Source: Heterotrichella gracilis (Eukaryota; Sar; Xanthophyceae; Tribonematales; Xanthonemataceae). Taken from it: a DNA stretch of 64,000 nt. Under the pieces are notes generated by a model. It was not told the origin of the DNA, did no database searches, and was given only the letters and a program-made list of their open reading frames with translations. The DNA is taken from contig JAULBX010014314.1 in the NCBI GenBank assembly GCA_032358255.1, forward strand, positions 31,742 through 95,741, in the 5' to 3' direction. This document shows, one piece after another, positions 25,510 to 36,540 of this stretch; within the stretch, counting starts at the first letter, position 1; every line of letters starts with the position of its first letter. Made by a program: the position numbers and the translations under genes.

Positions 25510-26487
25510 GTTTGCTAGTGTGTCAAGGTGGGTCCAAAGCGTTTGGTCTAGCAGTGATGCTGCATGAAGGGGTTCAGCACATGCTGCGAAGAGTGCAACA
25601 GTATTCGTGAGGCAAGGGGCGGATATGCAAGAAGGTAAGCGCTGGAGCGTTTGGGCACTTTTGTTTAAAACAGTTGTGGCCTGTCAGCTACAGCTCAGCT
25701 CAGCTATCAAAGGCTGTGCCACCATGTTTCCCACCTGGCCATGGCCTGGCACTGCTGTAGGGTTTTAGGGTTTTGGACCACGCACAGACTGGGCCCAGGG
25801 TGTCTCAAGGATCTGACACAGGATAATTCACTCTCACAAGGAAGATGCTCTATAGTGCACTCTGCCTGTGACTTTGGGGACAAGTCGACTACCAACTGTC
25901 GTATTGACTGTGGATGGTGTTGATAGTGGGTGTAAAACCTGGCTGGCCAAAGCCCTTTGGCCAATTGCGGCACCATTGCATCCATCAGACTGCCCGGTCT
26001 TTGCAATAATCGTTCAATAGCACACGATGGCAGTCATTAGTGCATATCCAACTGCCCGTTGTCTGCAATCATTGTTCACAAGCACAAGGAAGGATGCCAA
26101 GCTTGAAACCCATAACAAACCGCTCACCACGCAATTAATAAACCCTTATCCCTCCCCCGCACTACGCCATTCACCAACTCTAAACCCTAAACCTCCGCCG
26201 ACCACGCCACTCATGAACCCTGACCCCTCCAAAGCACGTTATGCGCATTCAAGCTGCATCTCCCCCAGACAGCCCCAGTGCAGCACAGGCTGGTCCGCTC
26301 CCTCAGCCAATCATGGCCTGCTTGCTCCCTAAGCCCCATAACCCCCCACCCAGGTCAGTGCATCCCTCACCCAATCATTGCCCGCTTGCGCCCTCGGGTC
26401 CTCACTGCACGCACCACCAATGAAGCATGTCAGGATCCACAGGGTGTCAACAAACCTAAACCATAAGAAAAGCTTGAAACATGATTC
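25510..26487. other. Region between ClpP and Bud32 genes
   Basis: It contains the ClpP promoter side and the Bud32 3' end. A CAGCTCAGCTCAGCT microrepeat lies at about 25690-25706. Diverged ~70-bp direct repeats lie at about 26130-26420, with words such as ACCACGCCACTCA and CAATCATGGCCTGCTTG alternating with AACCCTAAACC. No gene was recognised. Confidence 0.4.
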
Positions 26488-28889
26488 TCAACCAACAATT
26501 GCTGCATCTGCAGGACATGCACATCACAAATTATGAAATTTAGTCAAATCAATATCAAACATATTTGGTTGAGGATCTAGAGTCTCCACACTCACCATCT
26601 GCGAATCTGTTGAATGTGCTGCTCCACGACCTTGACTGGCGCTTGTACGAGTCCAACACCTTGTCAAACTGGACACACACAGGCGCAGTCGGTTTGATAC
26701 ACGCCAACCACAGCACAGCCCACCGTGTGCACATGGCAATGCAGGTGCACAACCCTTGCGACAGGTATGCAGAGCACACTGAACCCAGGCCCAAAACCCT
26801 AACATCCAAACCCTGGCGACAGGAGTGCAGAGCATGAAACCCTACATTCTCAACCCTGCCGACAGAAACGCAGCGCACAGCTCAGACACTCATCCCTGCA
26901 TCCTGGCGACCGGCACGCAGCGCACTAATCCCTTTACCCATTCCTGGTTCCGCACCACTTTGCCGTATGCTGCGTGCGCGCTGACAAATGCCCTCTCCAG
27001 CACATACAGGTCCACCGCCTTGTCCTCGGGGATGGTGGAGGTGTAGCTCAAGCCAAAGTCGATCACAACCTGCAGCGTGGGCCAACTTTAAGCCAAATTA
27101 CAGTTACAGCTACAACCTGGAATGCATCCATCAACAGTGGCCACATGCATTCCTGCCCTTCACAAGGCGGAGTTCATGATTCATGAACGCGCAGCTATCT
27201 TTTCTTAAAAATGAAAATGGAATCCGTGGGGCCATGCTACCCAGCTGGCCACCATGATGGAACCACAAGGTGGCCCGCAAGCCACCAATACCCTAAACCT
27301 ATACCCGAAACCCTAACCCCATGCTCCAACTCTTAAAAGGGGTGGTGGGCCACGACTCGTGCATGCACCAGCTCACCAGCACCCTGTCCCTGTCCCGCAC
27401 AAGCATATTTGATGTGGTGAGGTCACCGTGTATCAGGCCCCCGTCGTGCATGAGCGCAAGCGCGGTGCCCACCCCCTCCAGCAGCTTGTCCAGATCTGCA
27501 TTACCAGGGCACACACCAGAAAATCAGCCCACGTGCCATGCTGGCACACCACTGGCATATTCAGACAATTTACAGGCAATTCTGAGAGCATAGTCAAGAG
27601 GCAGCCATCCGGGTGCGAACCATGGCATACTCATGGGATACTCATGGAATGGCCCCCTCGGAGCGTGCTGGTCTGACACCATGGAGTTCAGCATCCTGAA
27701 GGTAAGGCAAGCAACTGCATGCTGCAGACTGAAACGGCTGTGAATGCTGGTGAATGGGCAAACTTGTTTTAGGTTGGCTACCTTTCTCCGCGAGCTTCCC
27801 TTCGTGCAGCACCTCCTTTAGGGACTTGCCCACCACCTTCTCCATGTATATCATGCTGTTGAGGTGGTCCACGTAGTAGGCCACAGGCGTCATCACCCCG
27901 TGCTTGCGCGCCTTGAGCAGGCACCGAACCTCCTGTGGACAAACAGGGCACTATCAGCGGCCAATGCAGTGTGTGTCAATGTTTCATTTTGTACCAGCAG
28001 CGACTGCGTGAGGTGCACCAGTTAAATGCCAGCAGTGCACGGATCAAACATGCCATACCCTATCGGAGGTAACAAGATAAAAGGCAAAAATCAGCAATAC
28101 AATGTCTTAATCTTTTGCGAGCATTTCATTTCGTTCTTGGCCAACGCGTGGCCACACAGGTCTTCTTCCATTTTTCATTATATAGTTTTTGGAGATCAAG
28201 GCACTGTCAGCAGCCTAGGCGGCGCCGCTGTTGGGCCACGCCCAAACCCTGCAGGGTCCGGGTTTGAAGCCACCTAAAGCCATGGTGGGTCTTAACTTGT
28301 ACCTGTGACCCTGTAACCTAAGGTTGTGCTTGTCCCTTCCTTTCTGCTGGCACCACTCGTCTACAACCCCAGAACAGGGTGCCGCTTGAAGTAGTACCTT
28401 GGCTGACACTAGAGGTAGGCGTCACCAAGACAGTGGTATGTATGCAGTGCACTGGGAGTGTTGAACAATACCTGTTTGAGCCGTGTGGTTGTGAGCTTCT
28501 TGTCCAAATCAGGGTGTCGGTACTTTTTGTTGAAGCGCTGTTTGATGATTGTGGGCTTGCCAAGGAACGTCCCCTCCCAAACACGCTGCAATACATACGG
28601 TTGTACATTAGTAGCACTTCAATACTAAGTAGGGTGAAATGCAGATGACCTGGTGACGAATTGCAGCACTAAACTGGCTGCGTGCATGCATATGTGCAAA
28701 TGCATGCACGCAGCCAGGAACTGCACGGCACCGACTGAAACACGCGCACACGCAGACAAGGGCAGCAATACTCACCGCTTCAGCACCTTGACCAAGGAAA
28801 CAGCTGACCTCAGCGTCCATTAGGTGGAAATCTCTGTGTTGTTGCGTTCCCGACACGCTCGCCGTCGGTAGGTTCTCCATGCTTTGCAC
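26488..28889 (-). CDS. BUD32: Bud32/PRPK-type atypical kinase of the KEOPS/EKC complex
   Basis: Bud32 (TP53RK) is the small kinase/ATPase partner of Kae1 in N6-threonylcarbamoyl-adenosine tRNA modification. Exons in sense order: 28889-28776, 28585-28472, 27932-27782, 27495-27377, 27069-26959, 26668-26596, and a tentative terminal exon 26507-26488, giving about 219 residues in phase. Visible motifs are GQGAEA (glycine loop), [46 protein letters not shown] (catalytic loop), VVIDFGLS and [14 protein letters not shown]. All are specific to the family. The usual basic tail RxRGRKR is not visible after exon 6. The tentative last exon adds only DAAIVG, whose final VG recalls the family's normal C-terminus. 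The 3' end therefore needs transcript support. Exons 1-6 are secure. Confidence 0.88.
26757..26935. repeat. Four-unit ~50-bp minisatellite in a Bud32 intron
   Basis: Four diverged units share the pattern GCGACAGG-x-TGCAGAGCACA followed by an AACCCTA-type word, starting near 26757, 26815, 26858 and 26904. The telomere-like words again mark the unit boundaries. Confidence 0.65.
28674..28717. repeat. 18-bp perfect hairpin built on a GCATGC motif, in Bud32 intron 1
   Basis: 28674-28691 and 28700-28717 are exact reverse complements with an 8-nt loop. The arms contain GCGTGCATGCAT. GCATGC/TGCATGCA words are very frequent across the window (for example at 2764, 25247, 29170, 32640, 36118, 43488, 45068, 54448 and 59706), so the arms may have grown from this background motif. 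Confidence 0.75.
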
Positions 28890-30014
28890 GTCCTCCTATC
28901 GCGTATGTGCTGAGTTACGAACAGGCTTGAACTATGCAGGGTGTGTGTTGCAAGCGGGTTCAAAGCTTTCCAAAGTTCAGCATCCTCCACAGCTTGAATG
29001 AGAACTATGAGCTCATCTGCATAAGACCATCTGGCATGGACCCTTCTGGCATGCGCGATACATACGTCCTTGAAATGCGGCAGTGTATTGAGGTCTGTCG
29101 CAATAGCTATTGTGCGCAGAACACCCGCCAATTCAGTTTATATAGGATAACTATCTGGGTAAATTGGATGCATGCATGCATGTGGCAGTGGGGCAACTAA
29201 AAACTTCGTAACGGCCTGGGTAATCCCTTGGTGTCAACACAACGAGCGTTGTCCAATTGTCAAAGGTGCTGCTATAGTCTGTAACCTGCTTCGCTGGGCA
29301 GACATATTGGTAGCAAATTTGAAATATTACGTGACCAGTTATATTGGATAAAATGTGGCACCTTTCCTGCACTTTCCTCCTGACTTACATCCAGGATAGA
29401 GGTGGCGATGCAGTTAAACTGACGCAGGTGCTTTTTAAAGCGTCGTCAACTGTTCATTGTCCTGGCCCGGTGGGGCATGTGTTTTGGACACCCCAGCTGT
29501 GCGGCCTGAGTTGAAGTGAGAGTGTTTGCTACTGCTCAGGTGCTCACTCAACTTATATTGCGTCTTCCTTAACTTGAGCCCGCAGGGTCCCCAAACTGCT
29601 GCGCCCTTCCTGTCTTGGTCTTGCACTCCTTTCCACAGGCAGGTTGCCAGAGGAGCATCACTATGTGATATGCTATCACAGCTGGTGACCAGTATGTGAT
29701 GTGCTATTGCATCCATAGGACGCTGGAATGAACCGCGGAGAGGAGTTAGAAAGGGTTGATGAGGTGCGCTGTGCACCACTAGCAGCGTTTCTGTGGGTGC
29801 TGGTTGTGTGTCATAGCCTTGACTCAAGGCTTGAGGAGGTTGCGATGGTTTCTGTGTGATATAGCGTGTCCATACTTACTTCACAGGAAGCCACAGGGTT
29901 TAAGTCCCATTGGGTTTTTGCACTCGTTCCTGGCTCGTTGCACAATGTTGCTGGACTAGCTGCTGCACGGCACACATTACCAGATCCACCACATGCTGAC
30001 TGTCGCTATGGGGG
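28890..30014. other. Upstream region of Bud32, no gene recognised
   Basis: Short frames occur on both strands, such as a minus-strand frame ending at 28820 and a minus-strand frame at 29435-29827. None shows a domain I know. A GCATGCATGCATG tract sits at about 29169. The region contains almost no TTTAGGG words, unlike the introns. Confidence 0.35.
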
Positions 30015-30254
30015 CATGTGCAGGACGATGAAGCCGTCCACTGCCTGGGGATATACAACAGAGTGGCTTGCGAGGTGTTTGCGTGGTTCTTCGCTACAGT
30101 AGCCTGCCTGCTTGGCTCCCCCGATATGTTGCTCCGGCTGCATGCTGCCCGGCGCCAGCGCTGGCAAGCTGACACTCACCAGCAGCATACAGACCAGGCA
30201 GCCACAGACCAAGCAGCCGCAGAGCGCTTTTGTGATGAGGGCCCTAAAAAGTAG
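30015..30254 (+). CDS. Possible terminal exon of a small single-pass membrane protein
   Basis: An acceptor-like TGTGCAG precedes an open frame beginning DDEAVHCLGIYNRVACEVF and ending at the stop 30252-30254. It contains one hydrophobic segment (VFAWFFATVACLLG) followed by a basic, then Gln/Thr/Ala-rich tail (AARRQRWQADTHQQHTDQAA). Codon composition looks coding, but I cannot find a start or upstream exon. No family is recognised. Confidence 0.3.
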   Translation, partial: HVQDDEAVHCLGIYNRVACEVFAWFFATVACLLGSPDMLLRLHAARRQRWQADTHQQHTDQAATDQAAAERFCDEGPKK

Positions 30255-31647
30255 TTGAGCTGCGACCAGTGGAGGGTTGAGGCCGGGCAAGCAACAGCTA
30301 ACCATGTCAGGGGCCTAGCAACGTTGAGGTCACGTCAGGGGACAGCCCAGCGACTCAGCTTGGTTGCAGGCTGTGAACGCAGCTGCAGCAAGTTTATGTC
30401 CTGCCAAGTACAGCAGCTACACAAGCTGCCCAGAGTAGCTGTGTTTGAACTGAGCATTTAAGGAATGAAGTGGAAAAATACTAGGAGCAGTGGATGGTGT
30501 CAGAACTCTTGCTGTTCAGAGGTGCCATGATGTACCAGGAACCCAATTGCGCCTGTCTTCAATAGCCATTTAGTCCTTTCAGTACTGGCACGCCCTCCTT
30601 TTTATGGCTTGTATGGTACAGCTGAGCTAGAATGTGCCACCCTGGACCATGGCCTTGCTATATCACGGTGCATCGACGGCTTTTGCAAGTGGCAACTATT
30701 TGTATTCTATTGTGACGTGCTAGCTGTCTAGTGGCTTAGGTGAACGCCTTCTCCACACCCCTGCATTTTGCTGTGTATCGAACGTGTACTATGTCTGCAG
30801 TTTTTGACAGTAGTGATTGCCCCCTTTTCCCCTAGAATGTTCAGGATTTTAGGTAGATAGTGTGCTCGACGTTTGCTGACCTGACAATCGGTCTGAACAT
30901 GTTGCCAGTTTTTTGCTGCCAGTCTGTTGCTATTGTATGAAACTGTCAGCTGCATGTGATGTAGACGTAGGACGTGACCCGATATGACTTGCAATGGTTT
31001 GTGTAGTGGCTCGTACACTAATCAACAGTGAGGATCACTTGGCTTAAGAGTTTTCCTCCCAAGGCTGGCACAATAGTGGGCTGTAGGTTTTGCAAGGCCT
31101 CTTAGTGTACTTGAAGGCAGCTGTCCTTTTGTGATTTATCGACCAGGGTGGGTGGGTGCAACACTGCAAGCGACCAAGATGATGGTGCACAGAGGCACTT
31201 TGTGAGGCATGTGCTCTGGCAAGCATGCTGCCCGCTGCTAGTGATTCAACTCCACAGATTGTGCGCAGCACAGGGCCCCCTTTGACTGGCGCAAAGCATT
31301 GTTGATGAATATATGTTACAGGAAAAAATGTTGTAAAAGAGCTCTTCTCTGTTTGTTGCTTCAACCCCACACTGCTGCTGGTTTGCCCCTAGCAGGTCAA
31401 CGCTACAATGACATATGCGCAGCAATAGTTGCAACGTGCTAGCAAGTTCTGCATACAAATGTCATGACACTCAATTATGAGGTGCCCAACTGGAAAAACT
31501 GCAGCTGTTGAAAAGCAATCCCCCTCCCAAGATTCCACAACCCCACACCCCAATGCTGGCAAAACCCTTTCAAACACGCAAGCTGCCCTGCTGCCTGCCT
31601 GACTCTGCATCATCGAGCTGAGTTCTGGTGTGGTAGGTTTGGTGCAT
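30255..31647. other. Intergenic region downstream of petC
   Basis: No coding sequence is convincing. A minus-strand TGTAA at about 31316-31320 is a plausible petC poly(A) signal, about 330 nt after the petC stop. Confidence 0.35.
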
Positions 31648-32286
31648 CTACCTCCACCATGGCTCAAGGCCGGTACGGAAGTCGGTCTCCGTCCAGGGTG
31701 AGAAGGTGACCACGTCGTCCACCACGTCCATGTGGGCGAGGGCCAGGGACAGGGGTGCTGGGCCGCGAACCACCTTCCCTTGGAAGTTGTACTGGGAGCC
31801 GTGGCAGGGGCACATGAACTTGTTCTCGTTGTTGTTCCAGGGCACCACGCACCCCAGGTGGGTGCACACCGCGTTGAGCCCGTAGTTCTCCAGCGCCCCC
31901 GTGTTGTTGACGATCAGGTAGGTGGCGTCGCCCTTGAGGCCCTGGGCCAGCTCCCTGTTACCGGGCTGGTGGGTCTTGAGGTACACGCTCTCCTTAATCT
32001 GGTTGCCCAGCGCGTCCAGCGCGGCCTGGCCACCGGTGCCGGTGCTGGCGCTCTTTGGGACAAAGAACAGCGCGTAGGGGGCGGCAAGGGCGGTCACGGG
32101 GAGGCCGATGGCGCCCAGCAGCAGCAGGTTCATGGTGTTGCGCTTGTCCATATCTGGCACGTCCGCGCTGACTGCTGCCATGGACATGGGCCTCCTGGCG
32201 GAGGCCCGGGTGGCCTTGGCCAAGGGCTTGAGGCCCTTGACATTGCCGAAGGTGGCGCGCGAGGAGGCGGTCTGTGCGGCGATCAT
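31648..32286 (-). CDS. petC: Cytochrome b6f Rieske iron-sulfur protein (intronless)
   Basis: This is the 2Fe-2S subunit of the thylakoid cytochrome b6f complex, which passes electrons from plastoquinol to cytochrome f. From ATG 32286 it encodes 212 residues, close to the usual ~206. The order is a plastid transit peptide ([14 protein letters not shown] to about residue 40), [20 protein letters not shown] with one membrane helix, a Gly-rich hinge ([14 protein letters not shown]) and the soluble domain. The cluster ligand boxes CTHLGC and CPCHGSQY are intact, with ends [13 protein letters not shown] and [14 protein letters not shown]. The frame stays open upstream to 32466, but those 60 residues do not look like a transit peptide, so 32286 is preferred. 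It has no intron and none of the exon-end copies seen in its neighbours. Confidence 0.95.
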   Translation of the reverse strand: MIAAQTASSRATFGNVKGLKPLAKATRASARRPMSMAAVSADVPDMDKRNTMNLLLLGAIGLPVTALAAPYALFFVPKSASTGTGGQAALDALGNQIKESVYLKTHQPGNRELAQGLKGDATYLIVNNTGALENYGLNAVCTHLGCVVPWNNNENKFMCPCHGSQYNFQGKVVRGPAPLSLALAHMDVVDDVVTFSPWTETDFRTGLEPWWR

Positions 32287-33135
32287 GGTGGCAAGGCTTT
32301 GCGCAACGACAAAGGTGGGCAACGGGTGGGTTGGGCTGTATGATATGTTGTAATCGCCACCCACCACAAGGCGAGCGGCTGAGGCAAGTTGCCAGATAAG
32401 CTTTTGATGGGCCAGCGTGGCATGCCACGCGGCAAAAAGCGACAGATCTTGTTGCAGCAGCGGCATGGTTGTCCGGACGGTGGTGAGAGCCGGTCTACAG
32501 CGGCGGGCGACACAAGATGTTGTTGTTTGAAGGATATGTTTGTATACAGAAGGTTATATATGTGCGAAGTACAAGCGCAACACAAGGCCAAAACTACGTG
32601 CATTTGAAGTGGGCTGTCATTTTGGGTCGTGGCATGTGACATGCATGCATGAATGCATGCATAAAGTAACACAAACGGAGCCGCAACTGCCACGCTGGCT
32701 AGCTGTTACCTAAGCGCTCAACGCAAGCTGAAAATATATTCGTGGCTGAAACAGGCAGTTGAGGCTTACCATGCCTCGTAGATAGTGGATGCCATGGGCA
32801 GTCCCACACCAGTTATCACCAGCACCACTGGCAGGGCCCTTCCACTGGTGTCTTTCCACCGCACAGCAGCCAGCGCACGCCAAGGGTTCCAGAACCTGTT
32901 GAGACCCACACGCAGGGAGCATCGCCACACCATGGTGAGTTTCAGAACCCTGGTATAGGGTATACCACCCACTGCAGGTTGCTGCTACCTCAGAGGGGCG
33001 TATCGTGAAACCCTGGTGCCAGTGGCATACAAGTGGGACCCAATGACAGGGGTGAGGTGCAAGGGTTTGGTGCTGTGCAGCGGGTTGCAACAGACAGGAG
33101 CAGCTGAAAGAAGCTGGGCACGCACGCAACTGTGC
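32287..33135. other. Divergent promoter region of petC and the PGP phosphatase gene
   Basis: The two genes are transcribed away from each other. The region contains a near-perfect palindromic tract of TGCATGCATG words at about 32639-32660. No gene was recognised. Confidence 0.4.
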
Positions 33136-34892
33136 ATGCTTGCTGCACTTGCACATCAGTGCAGCGGGCAAGGCGTGAGGCACAGGTGTGCTGTGACGCG
33201 CAGGCAACAACGACAAGCAGCAGGGATGCGCCGCAGGCCGACCCACAGCCTAGCCCATCGGTACGTTGGCCCTCCTTTCCACATGTCAAGCAGCGGTGCT
33301 CTGATGGTTTGTGGTCAGGCTATGGCCTCCACCCTTTGCATGCACCCAAGGCCGCAAAAATTGTCGCTGCAGCTGGTATGACAGCAGCATCTGCAACTGT
33401 ATACATGTGGCTGGTTGTGGGTGAATTTGAGGTTTCTACTTGTTTGTAACCACGACTTGTACTTGTAGCTGTAGTGTAAAACATTGTATTTGTGTCCCCA
33501 GGGCAGTGGAGGCCTGAGGAAGCTTGCGCAGAACTTCAACAGCGCAGGCATCGCCCTGTTCGCGCAAGTGGCCTTTGGGGATCAATCCCTGGCACTGCCC
33601 CACCTTACGGTGCGCAACATTGCGCACCTGGACTGGAAGGCACTGCGCGCCGCAGGGTTCGACGGGTAAGGGTCCCTAGGGTTTAGGGATGCATTCCGTC
33701 TCCTTGATACATTGCACAGCTGTGCTGGAAGGCACTGCACCCAGCTGGGCTTGAGGGGTAAAGGTCTAGGGTTTAGGGAAGCATTACATGGTTGCATGAC
33801 ACATTGCATGCTTTCCACAAGCCATGAGACAAGTGGAAGACAATAACAAGTAGCACCCACTACACCGGTGGCCACCATTCACCTGCATGCCAGCCAACCC
33901 TGGGGGTTCCAGCACGAGGGGTCACCTCCCCCCCACCAACACACCACATCACACCGTGTTGCTTCACCACACCCACCCCACTACTCCCCACCTGCATCCA
34001 CCCACCCCACTCTCCTGCTCCATGCAGGTGCGTATTTGACAAGGACAACACCCTCACAGAGCCCTACAGCCTGGACCTGCACCCCTCAATCGCAGCATCC
34101 CTGGGTGCATGCCTTGATGCATTCGGTGGCAGGGCTGTGCTGTACAGCAACTCAGCGGGGCTGCATCAGTTTGACCCGCAAGGTGCGCGGTCTAACGGTT
34201 ATCATAATGTTGTTGCTTGGTCCCATTTTACTTAATAATAAGAAATAATCCACAGTTGTTTTCTTCATACCAAATCCTTGAATCCAGGCCTTCCGTGCCG
34301 CTGTTGCCGCCTCCCTTGGGCGCTTGCTCGGAACGCATTCCAGTGCAGGACAGTGCTTTGTAGCAACTCAGCTGGGTTGCACAAGGATGACCACATGACA
34401 CGCGGGTGGAGTGATGGGCAAATCGGCCCGCCAGTGCGTGCACAGCCTCTTACAGCATCATGCAACCACCCCCACGTATCAATGTCTGCTCTCGCAGGGG
34501 TTGAAGCTACCAAGCTGGAGCAAGCGCTGGGGATTCCCGTCCTGCGCCACACAGAGAAAAAGCCCGCCGGTGGTCCCGGGGACCTGGAAACCCATTTCGG
34601 CTGCCCAGCGAAAAAGCTCATCATGATTGGGGACCGCTACTTCACCGACATCCTTTTTGGGAACCGCCTGGGGATGCTCACGGTGTATTGCCATCCCTTC
34701 ATAACCAGCAGTGAGCCAGTGGCGGTCAGGTTCTCCCGAGCGCTCGAGGACAGATATGTGGGGCGGTGGCAGGCGGGGGGGGTGCGCCCTGCGCCGCATG
34801 AGTTTTGCAGCTCGCCCGAAGCCTTTGTGGTGGAAGGTGGGGTGGATGGGGGTGCGGTCAAGGTAGAGCATGTGTATGGCGACTGGCACTAG
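33136..34892 (+). CDS. PGPP1: Phosphatidylglycerophosphate phosphatase (HAD family, GEP4/PGPP1 type)
   Basis: This enzyme dephosphorylates phosphatidylglycerophosphate to phosphatidylglycerol in plastids or mitochondria. Exons: 33136-33375, 33502-33665, 34028-34182, 34498-34892, giving about 317 residues with consistent phases. The N-terminus is Arg-rich and targeting-like. LALPHLTVRNIAHLDW and CVFDKDNTLTEPYSL carry the HAD nucleophile motif DKDNT, a signature of this family. They are followed by VLYSNSAGL (motif II Ser), the VLRHTEKKPAGGP lysine and LIMIGDRYFTDILFGN (motif IV). The order is that of plant PGPP1. Exon 1 has no homology, and its start could be ATG 33136 or an upstream codon in the same open frame. 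A copy of the exon-2 end with its donor and TTTAGGG lies at 33721-33763. A diverged copy of YSNSAGLHQFD lies at about 34330-34390 in intron 3. Confidence 0.88.
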
Positions 34893-35854
34893 CCCCTGGT
34901 GGAGGGTGAGAGGGTGGGTAAGGAGGGTTATGGTGTCGGGGGAAGGAGGCTTTGCCAAACCTGAGGTGACAGTTGGGGATGGGGTGGGGGGTGTTTGTAT
35001 CTGGATGTGCTTTTTGTCCCATTTACTGCAGTGTAGACCACCTGCCATGGGCTCGGGTAAACGGTACATAATATCCCGGTAATCCCCGCTTTGGCAACAG
35101 CTGTGAATACATTACTTTGCTTACTTGCCCATACTTTTACTGCACGCTGGGATCAGCGATTTCTACGACAGTCTGCTGACTTTTCACTGAATCGAAACAT
35201 TTTACTCTTCTGCCTCTGCTAGGAGGAATTACATTTACATTTACGCATCTACTACTTCAGGTTGATGGGGCTGAGGGCATTGAGTACGAGTCCACAACAC
35301 CTAGACAAAAGCTCATTGAAAATCATAGATTACCTGGGCGCCAAGCAAGAACCCATCAGTGGATCATGACACTTGCTCACTTTCGAAATGCACGGCTGGC
35401 AAGGCCTTAAAACTGCTTCTATGTCATGACACATTGTGTTGGCAACACGTTGTGCTTGCATTGCAGGACAGGTATCAACCATGACAGGGGATACGCCATG
35501 ATGTGACATTAAGGTATCAGGCCACAGGGTCACATTATCATAACGGCTGCCATGGCAGTATAAAGGGGAGCCAGTTCCGTTAGTGGATCACCGTGCATAC
35601 AGGGCCCCCTTTCCCGCCACATTCCAGGAAACAAACCCTACCCAAAACCCTGACCAGTTATCGGCATATATGCCACTCAAGCTCTGATACACTTATACTA
35701 GTCGGGGCTTTGTTTTCTCGACAGAGGTGGAACCAAGGGACTTTTTAAGCCGTGTGGGTGTCTGCTTTTACTGTAATCAGTGCCAATGTTTTATAGCTAC
35801 CTCGTGAGGGAATTGTACAGGGGCGTATGTGCTGGTCCGTCCCAAAACAATAAC
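34893..35854. other. Intergenic region
   Basis: No gene was recognised. AT content is higher than in neighbouring exons. A short CCCTAACC/AAACCCT pair lies at about 35633-35652. Confidence 0.35.
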
Positions 35855-36540
35855 ATGCAACAGCTCAGTAACGCTCAGGTCAGGCCGCAGCAGTGGAGAG
35901 CCATATGCATAACACGTGGCCGCGCTATTACTACCACACGCCGCGCGTTCGTTCACCAAGGCAGTCTCGGACCTGTGAGGCGCGTCATAGTGCAAGCAGC
36001 CCCGTCGGAGAGTAGGAGGGAACACGACGAACTAGACAATGTAAATAAGGCATGGTTCATTTAGCCTGTCGAGGCGCGGTTGTGCACATTGCTTCTGTAA
36101 AAGTTGGAGTTACGTTATGCATGCATGCATATGCGTGCGTGACATGGCGTAGGTGGGGCGCACCGACCCAAGTAACTCGTGACAACCCGATTCACTGGCT
36201 GCAGGTGACTCAACCAGCTGCCACACAACTAAACAGCGGCGAGGTACGCAGGGCTAGGCCTATCTGCTGGCACCAGTATACGTTAGAGTACATGCTGACC
36301 GCAAACTCTGTGGCGTTGCAGACGTTGGGTTGGGGGTACAAGCTCCGCCACTCGGAGTTTGCCGCCATCTCCTCCTTTCTTTTCCAAGTGTGCTTAATTA
36401 ACCTGTTGCTTCTGACTCTCATCTTCTTCGCGAGATACCTATCGGTTCGTGCTGACTGGTGGCGAGTCGCTGTTTGCTGCTTGGGAGTCTGGGTCACAGC
36501 GCTAGCTAGCTGCAAGGTATACACGCTCTTCAACTTCTGA
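35855..36540 (+). CDS. Small two-helix membrane protein with targeting-like N-terminus
   Basis: Three exons join in phase 0 at GT-AG borders: 35855-36040, 36205-36243 and 36322-36540, giving about 147 residues. The first exon is Arg/Thr/Gln-rich (MQQLSNAQVRPQQWRAICI, TRGRAITTTRRAF) and ends in an acidic stretch (SESRREHDELDN), like a plastid transit peptide. The last exon has two hydrophobic segments (FQVCLINLLLLTLIFFA and WWRVAVCCLGVWVTALASC) linked by RYLSVRAD. I do not recognise the family. It could be a small thylakoid or envelope protein. A decayed copy of the last exon follows at about 36640-36720. Confidence 0.5.
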
